Positions 24,295 to 36,375 of a stretch of 64,000 nucleotides of DNA are shown here, one piece after another. The notes beneath the pieces are model-generated. The model ran no database searches. It was not told where the DNA came from and saw only the letters and a list, made by a program, of their open reading frames with translations. The stretch's first letter is position 1. Every line of letters starts with the position of its first letter. The DNA is from Sweltsa coloradensis (lineage: Eukaryota > Arthropoda > Insecta > Plecoptera > Chloroperlidae): NCBI GenBank assembly GCA_024449915.1, contig JAMZAV010000313.1, positions 310,001 to 374,000 on the forward strand. Direction: 5' to 3'. The position numbers were made by a program, and so were the translations under genes.

Positions 24295-25310
24295 TAGGGG
24301 TGTGCGAGTATTATTCAATGATTTTGGTGGAGGTGCCGGGTCGCGCGTGAAAGTGAACACGTAAAAACCGTTACCTATTCTTGGCGTTACCTTGCCAATC
24401 CTGAATATCCATAATACTAACCTCAGTCTTCTGATACAAATTTGTGTTCTTTTTGGAAGTTCTGAACTTTTTAGCACAAATAATAAAAATATGTCACTAT
24501 GATGTTTGTTTAACATTTTCATAAAATAGGCTACCACTTACTATTGAATTAAATGTCATAACGTAGTCCTAATAACATTTGTTTGAGAGAGATTACATTT
24601 TAAAATTAATTAGATGTTACTCTTTCCCTTTTGGAGCCTACATTTAGACATATCAATAAATAAAATTAATTTTGAACATAATTATTGTAAAAGAGTAATT
24701 ATAATCAAAGAGTAATTGTGAAAAAAAAAAGAAGTTGTGTGGCTTATTGGTCTTGTTAGTGTAAAAAAAAGAAAGTTGTGTGGCTTATTGGTCTTGTTAG
24801 TGTATCTGCTTCCAATGCAGAAGGTCCAGGGTTCGATTCCCGTCAAAGTCAGAAGTTTTTTAACTTCTGATTTGGACTTAAGTCCACCAGTTCTTGTCTT
24901 AGGAGTTTGTAAACGGTGACTTTGGAGCCGTCCTAGCAACGAAGCACATAATAAATTCAGAGTTGTTCTGAATCGGCCTTGTTGATTCTGGCACTGATCC
25001 GCGGGTGTTCGCACTGTCCATACCACTGATTGTTTAATTTCCTATTAAAAATATTGATCTTTGGTTGGTTATCGCTCACTCGTCGATTGCGTCGGAGCCT
25101 ACAGGGTTGGCTTAGTCGCTTTGATTTACTGTCCCCCACTGAAAATCAGTTATGTAACTGAGTGGGTAGACTCTAAATACAATTTATTTATTTATTTTAT
25201 TTATTTAAAATTAAAAATGGACTAAGTACTCAGACTCAAATTGAACTCGATACTCGATTTATTTAAAGTGGACTCGACTCGAATTAAAAATCAGGACTTG
25301 CACACCCCTA
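24295..25310. mobile_element. hAT-type non-autonomous element, TSD ATTTTCTS
   Basis: The ends are TAGGGGTGTGCGAGT and ACTTGCACACCCCTA. The flanks ATTTTCTC (24,287-24,294) and ATTTTCTG (25,311-25,318) are 8-bp duplications with one mismatch. A SINE copy is nested at 24,735-25,205. No transposase frame. Confidence 0.75.
24735..25205 (+). mobile_element. tRNA-derived SINE, copy 3, with duplicated head
   Basis: GTTGTGTGGCTTATTGGTC plus TTGTTAGTGTA appears twice (24,735 and 24,776), so the first ~40 bp are tandemly duplicated around an A-rich stretch. The rest is full length: TTCCAAT anticodon-loop relic, GGGTTCGATTCC B-box, CTGAAAATCAGTTATGTAAC and an ATTT-repeat tail. Confidence 0.8.
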
Positions 25311-26135
25311 ATTTTCTGTCATTATTTGCATTGATTTTGTTTATAGATAATGAAAAATCAAAATGTATTAATTATGCAACCAAACTACGTTTTTGATTAA
25401 TTACACACCTAAAAGAATTATTTTGTTAAGACAAAATGTATTAAAAATTAAATCATGCATATTAAACAAATTCAATGCATTTTCAATTATCTTTATTATT
25501 ATTGATTAAGACTTCTTTAGTATGATGCCCTCAACACATTACACGCATTATTTTCTGCCGAGTGCTTGCATTTTAAAGATTTTATGACTACAAAAATGGA
25601 CACATTTAAACCATTTTTTTTTCATTCATATCTTCATGTCGGAAAGCTGTTTCCTGGGAATTTGACGCTAATATATCTCGAAAAAAATCACCTCCAGTGG
25701 CTGGGGCTCTGCCTCAGACCCCGAAATGGTCCATGGAGTACAAAGTACATATACTTACACATTAGTTGTCTCGGTTTGTAACTTTCAAAATATGGTCACA
25801 TTGTACTTAAAAGACAGCTCCGACTTAAGTAGTGGGTTTGATTCCTGCCACTGACATCTACACGTTTTATTTTCTCTTCTTCCTCTAAACAAATCAACAA
25901 TGACCTACCTAAAACACAGCTCTAACTTAACAAGTAGTGGATTTTATTCCTGCCACCACAGACAATCCTCCACGTTGCATTTTCTCTTCATCACAAACAA
26001 ATCAACAATTACCTACAATATCCGAATTTAAGTAGTTATTAAGTGTTGTGAAGTTGTGTTGATAGATTGTTTAGGATGGATGTAAAATAATATACTTTCA
26101 GATTGCCTTTTAGTCTGGGACCTATCCAAGTTGAC

Positions 26136-28046
26136 CTAGGACAAATTGCAACAGAAGCAAATTTGGTATCATTGGATTCAGAAAAAAAACTAAATAACCC
26201 ATAAAGAATCCCCTAAAATCCCCATAGGGTGGGTGGGTCTAATCATCCCCTAAATGAAAATGTAATAAAATTGAATTTTTGAAACTTAGTAACCATGGTA
26301 TGTAATCAAAGCTTATTTAAGGGTTACAAAAATTAATTTTGTGGCCAGCAGAGGTCAATGAAGATCAAATTTTGTATTTTTTCAATATAATTTGGTAAAC
26401 ATTATTCTATTGGCACAATAATGTTTGATGGTTGTCTCTTTGTTGTAAATAATTAGTAAATAGGCCACATTTGATAAGGTATAAGTCAATCATGGCAGAA
26501 AAAGGTTATTACATATTACAATCTGTAGAACAATGAACCTAAGAGTATGTAGTCAAAAATCTGTTTACTTACCTTTAGGCCCACTCAAATCATGTTAAGT
26601 AAATAATATAATTCACCAATAGAGGTTTATCACGTGCTACGCATCAAGACTATAATTTGAGACGAACCTGGATCAAAACCAACAATTTAAAATCCTTACT
26701 GAAGGATTTTCTCATCGATTTCCTTTAATATATTCAACAAAATTTTAGACAAAGCCCCATAATATAGCCCGTGGATTTGTTATTTCAACCAAATTCACAC
26801 CCTATAAGCAGCAGGCATTGAGGTTGTCAACAGGAAGATTTTATTTCACAAAACCAATTACCTAGGTGCCCGCTACAGGGTGCTGTTCACTCGGGTATCT
26901 CGTAAAAAAGCCAAGTTTTTTGCGTTTTCAAGGTGTAGTGAAATGAACTTTAAATAAGTCCTAATCATAACTACTATTTAAGTACTGGACAACCCATGCC
27001 AATTTTGGTTGGGGTGCGATCATTCCTTCAAAGTCAAAAATGGGATGAAAAATTATCAAAATTGCGTAATTTGTCAATTTTGTCAGCAATTTTGATAATT
27101 TTTCATACCATTTTTAACTCAAGAATGATCCGCACCACAACCAAATTTGGCATGGGTTGTCAGGTACCTAAATAGCTCTGATTATGACTTATTTAAAGTT
27201 CATTTCACTTTTCATGGCGGCTGGGAAACACCTTGAAAACGCAAAAAAACATGGCTTTTTTACGAGGTACCCGAGTGAACAGTGCCCTATAGCGGGCACC
27301 TAGGTAATAGGTTTTGTGAAATAAAATCTTCCCGTAGATAACCTCAATGCCTACTACTGGTTGAAATAACAAATCCAAGGGCTATATATGGGGCATTATC
27401 TAAAATTTTGTTGAATATATTTATGGAAATAATCGATGAGAAAAATCTTCAGTAAGGATTTTAAAGTGTGGGTTTTGATCCAGGTATGTCTCAAATTATA
27501 GTCTCGATGCGTAGTTTGTGAAAAACCTCAATCGGTGAATTATATTATTACGTATCATGATTTGAGTGTGTCTAAATGTAAGTAGTAAACAGATTTTTGA
27601 CTACATACTCTTGGGTTCATTGTCCTACAGATTGTAATACGTAATAACCTTTTTCTGCCATGATTGACTAATATACCTTATCAAATGTGGCCTATTTACT
27701 AATTATTTACAACAAAGAGACAACCATCAAACATTACTGTGCCAATAGAATAACCTTTACCAAATTATATTGAAAAAATATAACATTTTGGCCTTCATTG
27801 ACCTCTGCTGGCCACAAAATTAATTTTAATATTTTTTATTTGAAAGACCCTTAAATAAGCTTTGATTACATACCATGTTTACTAGGTTTCAAAAATACAA
27901 TTTTTGAATTTTATTACATTTTCATTTAGGGGATGATTAGACCCACCCATTCTATGGGGATTTTAGGGGATTCTTTGTGGGTTAATAAGTTTTTTTTCTG
28001 AATCCAATGATACCAAATTTGCTTCTGTTGCAATTTGCCTAAGTTC
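26136..28046. mobile_element. Long foldback element, 1.9 kb, arms of about 930-960 bp
   Basis: The left arm (26,136-27,064) and right arm (27,087-28,046) are reverse complements over nearly their whole length with scattered mismatches. The central loop is 22 nt. Outer ends read CAAATTGCAACAGAAGCAAA and its complement. Inner arms share the CAACCAAATTTGGCATGGG block seen at 11,220-11,460. No protein is encoded; short open frames here are by chance. Confidence 0.9.
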
Positions 28047-28427
28047 AGCCTCAAATTTGCTCAGGACGAAAACTTGATCAGAACCGAATGTTTCTTCTAA
28101 TTTTGCAAGTTAGCAGGAAGGCCTGCAACCAACTAAAGTCCAAGCAAAATTGACAAATTTTAGTTTTTTGCTACCGGAAATCAAAAAAGTTATTTTACAG
28201 GTAGAATGTAGTTTCATTATAGTCTGAATCAGTATGACTATTGGTTATGGAATTAATTGATTCTGCATTTAGAACAGTACTAATAAAAATATTTTAATGT
28301 TTTTGTCATCAGGTTATTATAGTTCTAACAAAACTACATGGGACCTTTAAATCAATATTCTAGTTATATTATCATTTTGTGAGTTATTACTACAAATGGT
28401 GATTTTTTTTTAATGGTGGTAATCCTT

Positions 28428-28735
28428 TCATTTCATTAAATTGCATAGCAGGAATGACTTGTCTTCTTGAGCAAGCCTACCTGTGCTACTTTTGTCAGTA
28501 CAATTTCTGAAATTGCTGTGATATGTGTTGCAGGAAACTGGGATGTTCAATCTTGGACTATTCCAAATCTTGCTGCTTGATTCCATGTTTCTTGTTGGGC
28601 TCTCATCACTCTTGCCATCTGCGCTCAGCTTCCCCCAGTGCATCAACTCGGGCGATCACTGATCAGCAGTCATCGATTGTCTACTGCTTGAAGATACCTC
28701 TGGAAGGAGCTACATGTGAAGGTTCTATGCTCTAA
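28428..28735. other. Open frames on both strands, not assigned
   Basis: The minus frame (28,428-28,646) reads Ser/Asn-rich, for example TRNMESSSKIWNSPRLNIPV. The plus frame (28,523-28,735) is Cys/Ser-rich. Neither shows a known domain or a convincing pair of splice sites, so I do not call a gene. Confidence 0.12.
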
Positions 28736-28909
28736 TCCCGAACACTTTTCTTATTCAAGGCCATGGACATAGCCTACATTTTGGAATGCCATATACTGTA
28801 CTACCTGTTCAATATAATCAATGTTTAACTCATGCTGTTGTGTTTATTACTCTTTGTACTTAGCACCGTAATTAATTCCCATGTACTTTCTTAGCGATGC
28901 GATTATTAC

Positions 28910-29022
28910 AGCTGACATCTGTGGAAGTGTATGGACCAACAGTAGTCATCTCTAGCTGACTTCCCTAGAAGTTGGCTGGAGATGACTTCTTGTTGGTTCA
29001 TAGACTTGTACAAATGTCAGCT
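28910..29022. repeat. 113-bp imperfect hairpin, MITE or precursor-like
   Basis: AGCTGACAT at the left pairs with ATGTCAGCT at the right. Inside, ATGGACCAACA pairs with TGTTGGTTCAT, and AGTCATCTCTAGCTGACTT with AAGTTGGCTGGAGATGACT, around a CCCTAG loop. The stem is about 50 bp with scattered bulges, within the size range of palindromic MITEs and of microRNA precursors. Confidence 0.75.
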
Positions 29023-29074
29023 CTAATACATCCATTTCCTTCCTATTCCTTTAGCCATTTTGCACTTGACCCAA

Positions 29075-29215
29075 TTTATGGAGATAGTCTTTTTTTCCAT
29101 TTACCAGGTCAGCTGCTAGGTTAGCAGTTGACCTAGTTTATGGACTTAGCTGTTTTTTTCAAGGCCAACTAACAGTTGACCTACTTTATGGACTTAGCCA
29201 TTTTTTTGAAGGTCA
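29075..29215 (+). repeat. ~55-bp tandem repeat, about 2.5 units
   Basis: Units contain AGTTGACCTAGTTTATGGAC followed by TTAGC and a T run; the third, partial unit is upstream (CTTGACCCAATTTATGGAGA). Confidence 0.6.
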
Positions 29216-29218
29216 TAG

Positions 29219-29330
29219 CAATAATAATAATTAATAATAATAATAAATAATAATACAAACAAGCAATAATAATAATAATAAATAATAATAATAACAATTT
29301 ATAAATAAAATACAATATTTATTAATAAAC
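29219..29330. repeat. (AAT)n-rich simple sequence
   Basis: Low-complexity AAT/AATA repeats. The minus-strand poly-Tyr/Leu open frame across it is an artefact of composition. Confidence 0.85.
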
Positions 29331-29459
29331 AGTACAATTATTATACAAATTATGCAAAAAGTGGACAAAAAACCATAAAAATAGGCCAAAAAAGCGCTTT
29401 TTATATACCCTAAGTCTTTTTTGCACTTCAGAGCTACCAAGTTTAGCAAATAAACTTTT

Positions 29460-29659
29460 CACTTAAACAGAGTGTTCTCCCCAAACCATAGACAGGACTG
29501 ATGATGAAACTCAAAAAGGTCCCATCCCAAACATTTAGTTGTGATTGGACATACAAGCCGTTCAATCACAACTAAGATATTCAGAAAATGGCAACCTCTT
29601 GTGAGATTCCATATCAGCCCTGTCAGTGCATTGGAGGGAGAGAACACTCTGTTTAAGTG
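29460..29659. mobile_element. 200-bp palindromic MITE
   Basis: Terminal inverted repeats CACTTAAACAGAGTGTTCTC and its complement bracket a smaller inner hairpin (TTAGTTGTGATTG / CAATCACAACTAA). A second, decayed start of the same family is seen at 41,830-41,890 (GTTAAACAGAGTATTCTCCCC, then AGACAGGACTAATGATGAAA). Confidence 0.75.
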
Positions 29660-29846
29660 TAGCAAAACCAGCAACAGAGTAATAATAATAGCCAACACCA
29701 CTATGCAGGACGATTCAGCTGTGAGAACAAATACACTAGGTCTCAGTGGCCATCATAGCTCCTAGTTTTATTAAGTATTGAAAACCCTCCAAGTACTTAT
29801 GTGCTTGCAAAATAAACAGTACCCATCTTCAATGCTTTGGAAATTA

Positions 29847-29876
29847 CATTTATTTATTTATTTATTTATTTATTTC
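29847..29876. repeat. (TTTA)n microsatellite
   Basis: About seven tetranucleotide units. It sits where an antisense SINE 3' tail would, since a degenerate inverted SINE end follows at about 29,993-30,045. Confidence 0.85.
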
Positions 29877-29992
29877 ATGTCAATCCCATTATAAAAACTG
29901 ATTTACAAATTAAACCAAGAATGCAAACGTATTTAAATTTTAAAAAAAAACAACATTTATTTGTATTTAAAGTTAAGTATTTAAACTGTACT

Positions 29993-30575
29993 CACTCAGT
30001 CACATGACTGATTTTCAGTGGTTCAGTGGGGGAACATTAAACGTCTCTTTGCTTTAACCAACGTGCATTTTAAGGAGCAATGTAAACAAGTAACTTAGAA
30101 TGGGTTCAAAAGCTAACCAAACTTGCCCAAAATTCAAATTTAAATAAATACACACTGGTTTTCACAAAGGTTCTGAAGATAAATTTATGAAGTCCAAGAA
30201 AAAAACTTAATCATTATGGAGGCCTTCAACTAGAAATGAACCCAAGCCAAGGAGATTTCTACTGGCTATTGCAGCCCGGCATTTTCCTCATCCCCGTATG
30301 TCAGGCCCGATATTACAATCACAAACCAGAAAGAATTGAATTGCAAACACTAGGGATGCACAACAATGAAATATAAAAGATCAATAAAATAAATGTGACT
30401 GCATTATTGATCCATAATATCTGACGAAGATGTCGGTAAAAAGTAAAAACGGTCTTGTAAAGATATAATGTACACAAAATTTTACTATTTACAAAACAAA
30501 ATCGTATTTAGAGTTGAACCACTCTGAACCACTCAGTCTCATAATTGATTTTCAGTGGGAAACTTTTTTAGTCTC
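29993..30575 (-). mobile_element. Two decayed antisense SINE 3' ends
   Basis: CACTCAGTCACATGACTGAT plus TTTCAGTGG (about 29,993-30,045) and CACTCAGTCTCATAATTGAT plus TTTCAGTGGG (about 30,521-30,575) are reverse complements of the SINE 3' signature. The rest of each element is missing or unrecognisable. Confidence 0.5.
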
Positions 30576-33500
30576 CGTGATAGCAAAGTATCAAGTTATT
30601 ATCATTCACCAATTTGAATTGCGATGATATGGCGTAAGCAATAGGAATATGATGAGACGAATTTTTGACAATTCAGAAAACATGCAATTCTATTTTTTAT
30701 CATGGTTGTGTGCATCCCTAGGCCAAAAGAAAATAGTAATTTTATCAAATCGAGTTATGTTTGTTGTGAAAGCAGAGTTGATGAGAAATCTCCTAGCCTG
30801 GGGCTCATCTGCTCTGATCCTCTACCCCCCCCACCCAACCCACCCAGGTCAAACAAGCACAGAAGAGTTTGAGGGTTGCCAATGAGCTCAATTTTTGCTC
30901 TTGTAAGGCAGCAGACCCCTACCAACATTATGTTATGTGGTTTTGTGAGAACTATAGCCTGCATGAAAAAAGGTTGTAATGTTATGGTAAGAAAGTTTTT
31001 AATTAGACATTTAATTAATTTATCGCATAATCAAAATATAAACCGTACCAATTATTATATTTGATTTTTTTTTGCATTATACAATTCAAACAAAACCACA
31101 TTACTGTCTTCACAGTTTTTAGATATTTTGCACCGGTCTCGAGATATCACTAAAAACTGTAACTGCGGGGTCTACCACCCTAAGAAATCTGGTTCTTCTG
31201 GGTCGCAATGTATGAGTTCTCACAACTGTCGGCCACAACAATAGGTCTGTTCGTTGTTAGTACATAAGTTTATAAAGCAAACAAGGTTCTCCATAATTTG
31301 GTTGATGGCTACAACAATATGGCTTAAACAGATTAATTGAATTTATTGAATTGTTGCAAACAAATAAAAAAGAGTACATTCTTTAAAGCAGTGTTGTCTG
31401 TAAGCAATGTATAATATTTGGAAACATATTTTGATGTCAAAATTTTACCATTTTATTGATTTGTCGTTTTCCAATACATCTCTATTCCTGAATCTATGTT
31501 GGCAATGAAAACTATACCCACTTCAAGTGACTTCAGTTAAGATTATGTAGACTGGAGCTGAAGCCCAAGTACATCAAGTCAATAACTAAGTGTGACAGAT
31601 ACTGATTTTTGCTTTGTAAAAAAAAGGTTTAGTGTTCAGGTTACAAGGAACATTAAGCTTACCAAACATTAAAATTACTGTACCTAATAAGTTTAAGACT
31701 TTGCAAAAGGAGAGTAAAAGGGGGCTCAACTCTATCACTGGTTAAAATTGGTCAACTATGCCATTAGACCTTTGTCTGACTCTAACAGTAAAGAATGTTT
31801 CTAGTTCTCACAGCAAATTATAAAAAGAATATGTTTGGTGAGCTAGGTTCTGTGCTGAATTCATTTTTGGAACCTCCCAATATTAAGAGTTTATTTAACA
31901 TTTATCCTATTCAGATACAAATGCCAAACACTGATTTGAAAGAATGCGTACTCTTTTCAATTTAAAAATCCTAATCTTGAAATCAGTTTGTTTTTGGCAA
32001 AACAGGGAAATAGCCTTTACACAGATGCTAGTGTGTAAACTAATATTACAACAATGTTTTAGTCAAGGTCAGTAAATAAATGTTAAAAATGTGTAGGCTA
32101 CATAGAGACGACCCACTCAGATGCAAGCAACTGATTGTCATTGTGGACGTTATTACTGTGTATGATTGTTTATGTGCTTTATTGTTGGCTCCAAAGTCAC
32201 CTCTGACTTACTTGTTTTACACAAGTTCTTGGATATTCAAAAAAAATTGCTGGACCCAGGATTTGATACTCTGGCCCTTCTGCATTTAAAGAGGGATAAG
32301 CCCAAAGGACCAATAAGCACTCAGATGCAAAAGCAAAGCATGAATCTATGCGTTACGTATTTTGTAAATTGACCTTTTTAACTAATTTGTAGTGACAATC
32401 ATGATATTTGTCAGCAATGTTAAAAAATCCTTTTTTCTTTGTTGGATCTCTCTATATTTGATTTGATATAGTATTTGTCATTTGAAATTTATTATTCATT
32501 GGTTTAAAAGTTACTAATTAGTAATTATATGTAGTAGTATGTACCGACAATTACAATGAACAACTAGGGTATGGGTATACTTCGGGCACCAGTGAATAGT
32601 ATTTTTGTTTAATTAGTATACATTCTACTACCGTACATGTCGAAACTATCAAACTATCAAAACTTGACAAACCCTTTACAATACAAATCATGTACGTGTC
32701 GATTGGTAAATAACTACTCGACTGAGTATGTGTTAGTCCTGTCCAACGGGTTTGCCAAAAACGAAGCCTGTTTCAAGCTGTTTACCTAAGGAACACTATG
32801 ACTTAATCATAAATTCATAACATAGGGAGGGCCTTTTATACCAAAGGATATTAGTATATTTCAAAGGCCCTACCGGTACCTACATTGAGTTTATTGTTGT
32901 AGCCAAATTGAACAGACCTATTGTTGATTGCAAGTATGTCAGTTAGTACATGATACATAATCAAGAGAGCTGCCTTAGAGAACAACACATACAATCAGGG
33001 CCACTTGCAAATCATGGTACCGGTATTAGTAAATCTAGGATTATTGTAACCAGAAAATGTTTGAAAGCCAGACTGTGATTTGCAATTGACTATGATTAGG
33101 GATTTCAATGCCACCACCATGGAATAATGTGAGAGATTTAAAACTAGTATTGACATAAACAGCAATCTTGTGGGGTAAAGGATTATTGTTATTGTCATGT
33201 TACATGACAAGACATTAAATATTCCAGGTTAGTTTTTAAATAACAAATAAATATATTGTATGTACACAGTATATTGTAAAACACAATGCTTCAAATTAAA
33301 GGGAGACTATTGTGTTTCATTTCAAGCCAAAGAACCCCAAAAAATTACAAAAAAAATCGAAATAGAAATCATAGAAATATAACACTTAAGTCCTAGGCCT
33401 ATACCAAAAGCTCTATAGGGACTTCCAACCCTACTTTGAATTAACCGAGTTTGAATTAACAAGGTAACTGTATACACCGCGAGGATTTGACATAAAACCA

Positions 33501-34190
33501 TAAATTATGCCTCTTTTTGCTTAGCATGCCTATTCTTTGTGAGGAACAAAATTGCTGCAAGTTTTCTGAAATTGACTTTAATCGATGGCATCGTCAACGA
33601 CCAACATGTAAATTAAAAAGCAAATAAGATTTTGATAAGAACGTGATCCCAATTCAAAAGTCATAATATACCTACATAGGGACTGCCCATCTAGTCCTAA
33701 TATTGACCTGTTTGTACTAAATGGATAGAAAATCATTTAAAACACCATTATGTAGGCCTACTGCAATTTTAACCAATCCATAGTTATGGCTACATAATTA
33801 TTTTCAATGTATAATGTAGCCTACCTGTAGGCCTATGATATTATGGATTTTATTGGTATATCAACTGATATTATGGTCAACAATATTTTATTAATTTTTT
33901 TATAGTTGTTTTATGTCACATCTGACTAGCAATTTCACAGCAACAGAATGTCAGTTACTACTTTGTCAGTCGGTTACCGAGTGCCTATTAAATATTTATT
34001 GTAAAACACTTCAAAAATTCTAAATTAAAATAAAAACCTCTGGGGGTATTTAAAACATTAATGTTTAACCACTTAGCCTAACATAAAAAAAACTTGTTTA
34101 GCCATGAAATACTATTTAAATCGAATTATGGGGGAAAAAACAAAAATTCGAAATTTTCTTCCCCTTTTTGGAAATTTTATCGGATCTTAT
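30576..34190. other. AT-rich, low-repeat intergenic or intronic DNA
   Basis: No exon recognised. A short hairpin (ACAGTTTTTA ... TAAAAACTGT, about 31,112-31,162) and an 18-bp inverted pair CAACAATAGGTCTGTTC (31,229) / GAACAGACCTATTGTTG (32,912) are present; the pair may mark a decayed 1.7-kb element. Open frames at 30,649-31,064 and 32,080-32,372 have no recognised domain. Confidence 0.3.
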
Positions 34191-34199
34191 CCCACATTG

Positions 34200-34800
34200 A
34201 CATTTAAGCGCCCACCGCTTTATTTTCCTCCTTCTCCCCCCCCCCCCCCCCTCATAGTATTTCGGTAATTTTTTAGAGTTCTAAAGAAACTACGCCTTAG
34301 TTCAATAATTTATTTCCCTAAATGTTAATTTTGTCAGATTTCATCCAAAATCATCATAAGCCTCCATCACCGCTCCTCCCCCCCACCCCAAGTCACGCTC
34401 ATTGGAACTCCACCTCCCACATTTTTATCATTCCAAAAAACTAACAAATGAAAATTAAAAATTATTTCCCCCTCTATTAATTTTGTTGGATCCTTTCCAA
34501 CCTTGACATCACCAACCCCTTACAAACTTCACCTCACCCCTTGCCCAACTACCCCACCCCCAAAACATTCTTTACCTTTTAGGCTATTTGTTTGGATTTT
34601 ATCTGATATTGACATTCAGCCACCTACGGCCCCCAAACAAAGTCACTCCTCCCCCTCCCCTCACCATCCCCTATCCCTTCCTCTCCCAATTTTTCCGTTG
34701 TAATTCAAAAAGAAAAAACTATTTAACTTGGCCTTTCAAGTAATTTGGTAGGTTCTAATCCAATTTTGACATTTGCTCCCCCTTCCCACCCCTGGCCACT
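34200..34800 (+). repeat. Pyrimidine-rich degenerate tandem array
   Basis: A C/T-rich plus strand includes a 16-base C run at 34,236-34,251. The motif TTGACAT, preceded by TTNG(G/A)ATC-like T-rich sequence and followed by a CCACC/CCCC tract, recurs near 34,197, 34,503, 34,608 and 34,767. This suggests an old tandem repeat of roughly 105-160 bp. The proline-rich open frame at 34,503-34,703 reflects this composition only. Confidence 0.45.
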
Positions 34801-35770
34801 TTTCCCAAGGATCACTTCCCCACAAATGGTTTCTGAAAAATAAATAACTCCATATTTTTAATATTAAAAAAATACACAATATACGCAAGATTTGATTCCC
34901 CTTCCAAATCATTGTTTCACATGCAACCCACTGTTGGCAAAATGCTAAAAAATAAAATAAAGTTATGTTCCTTACTGTTTAACTTTCATAGCATTTTCTA
35001 AGACATATGTTTCGAGTGAAACGTCAGGTTGCCAAAAAGTCAGTCAGTTACTGCTGCATTGTGCGCACTCGTTTTTATTTCTATTCACGGTTCATCTAGT
35101 TATAACAATAAAATATTTACTTTTAAAGCTTATTTGACTCTGTAAATTTTGGTACCTAATTTTCCCCAAAAATAATTATGGATTATTGAGATGTTATCAA
35201 CGTCCATTCTTAATGCAAAGTGTGTCTAAACGTCAGTCAGTTACCCGTGGAATTGCCCTTTTTAAAACCATACATTACATAAAAAATATTCTTATGATGG
35301 ACATTGTTTGAGATTAATGTAGGCCTACATAAAAATGTTTATTAAGCTTGTTTGTATACTGTATTGAATTGTTACATTTTATTATTGAGAACTGAATACA
35401 ATAGTGTCTACAGGTTGGTTGGAACGTTACTACTGGTTGATTGGAAATATGTACGGTATACCAAACTGTGACGTTGTGACCGACGTATTTTAAAATGTAA
35501 ATCTTATCTAAACAACAAAAACTAAGTAGGTAGGCCGGCTTGTTATATGATAAATTGAAAAATTTCCCCACTGTAGGCCTACCTTAGATCTATGACTTTA
35601 ATTTTTTATTGAGCTGAATAAAGTAAAATATATTCCTTATGGGACAAACGTATCAACGTTCGTACAAGATTGATAGACCTCAACTAAAATCTTTTGAAGA
35701 TACATGTACTGTACAGTGTGGAGGCCCTACACAGTACACACACATGATGCTGTTTATGTGAATAAGTTTC

Positions 35771-35949
35771 AGGCACAAAGGATTGCACACATCACTCACA
35801 AGTTCATGGATGGATTACAAAATAAAGGAGTTAACATTAGATATCTTCACTCGTTCAGTTGCTCAACTAGTGCCAACAATAAGAGCATTGAGTCAACCAT
35901 TCTAGGCCTAGTCGACCCACGTGGGCAGATCATTCAACACGTTCAAAAC
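35771..35949 (+). CDS. Possible terminal exon of an unrecognised gene
   Basis: The frame AQRIAHITHKFMDGLQNKGV, continuing with NIRYLHSFSCSTSANNKSIE and ending HVQN-stop at 35,949, follows a TGTGAATAAGTTTCAG acceptor-like site. It is open further upstream to 35,704. Its composition is more protein-like than that of neighbouring open frames, but I recognise no domain and see no partner exon. It may be a chance or decayed-element frame. Confidence 0.2.
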
Positions 35950-36244
35950 TAGAGTTAAGCTGGTGAAATGTTAAAATTATATTGCTTTATCCAATGTAAC
36001 AACAAACAATGTGAAGCAATCAAGCAATTCACTTCAAATTGGAACAACTTCAAGAGCTGTTTACATAATTTCCTATCAATAACTGTTCAGCAGTCACAAA
36101 TGAAGACTTAAGTTGTGATTGTAAATGGAGATCTATTGTCATGATTTTGTGATCCATCCAATAACAGGGAAATACCTAAAAGGCTGTGGGTGGCACCGAG
36201 AAAACAACATGGAACAAAGACGAGCAATTGAGTAACAACCAACA

Positions 36245-36375
36245 TTGCGATTGCGTTGGGGCCTACAGGGTTGACTTGGTCGCTTTGGTTTAATGTCCCC
36301 CCACTGAAAATCAGTTATATTATATGACTGAGTGGGTGGACTCTAAATACAAATTTGGTTATTTTTATTTATTTA
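36245..36375 (+). mobile_element. 5'-truncated SINE 3' end
   Basis: It has GCGTTGGGGCCTACAGGGTT, the CCCCACTGAAAATCAGTTAT signature, GAGTGGGTGGACTCTAAATA and an ATTT-rich tail. Only the last ~130 bp of the SINE remain. Confidence 0.7.

Larger units (their letters stand above)
21830..26010 (+). repeat. ~108-bp minisatellite whose unit carries a tRNA-like B-box
   Basis: Units of about 105-110 bp start AATGACCTACCTAAAACACA, continue with CCGACTTAACAAGTAGTGGG and TTCGATTCCTGCCACTGACA, and end in a TTTTCTCTTCTTCATCTT tract. Units are visible near 21,830, 21,938, 23,713, 23,822, 23,933, 25,800 and 25,900. The GGGTTCGATTCC core matches the Pol III B-box. The array is broken by a hAT-type element (22,006-23,673) and by about 1.7 kb at 24,040-25,790 that includes a second hAT-type element. 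Confidence 0.7.

Noticed and set aside
20140..25139. Minus-strand frames of similar sequence at 20,140-20,571, 22,650-22,832, 24,682-25,026 and 24,957-25,139, as a gene family
   Set aside because: They are antisense readings of the SINE; similarity is due to repeat copies and the frames break at different places.
29231..29449. Tyr/Leu-rich membrane protein on the minus strand
   Set aside because: Low-complexity AAT repeat drives the composition.
31229..32928. 1.7-kb transposon bounded by CAACAATAGGTCTGTTC
   Set aside because: The inverted match is only about 18 bp, adjacent bases do not align, and no target duplication was found.
34503..34703. Proline-rich secreted protein
   Set aside because: Reflects the C/T-rich degenerate repeat; no signal peptide start or splice context.
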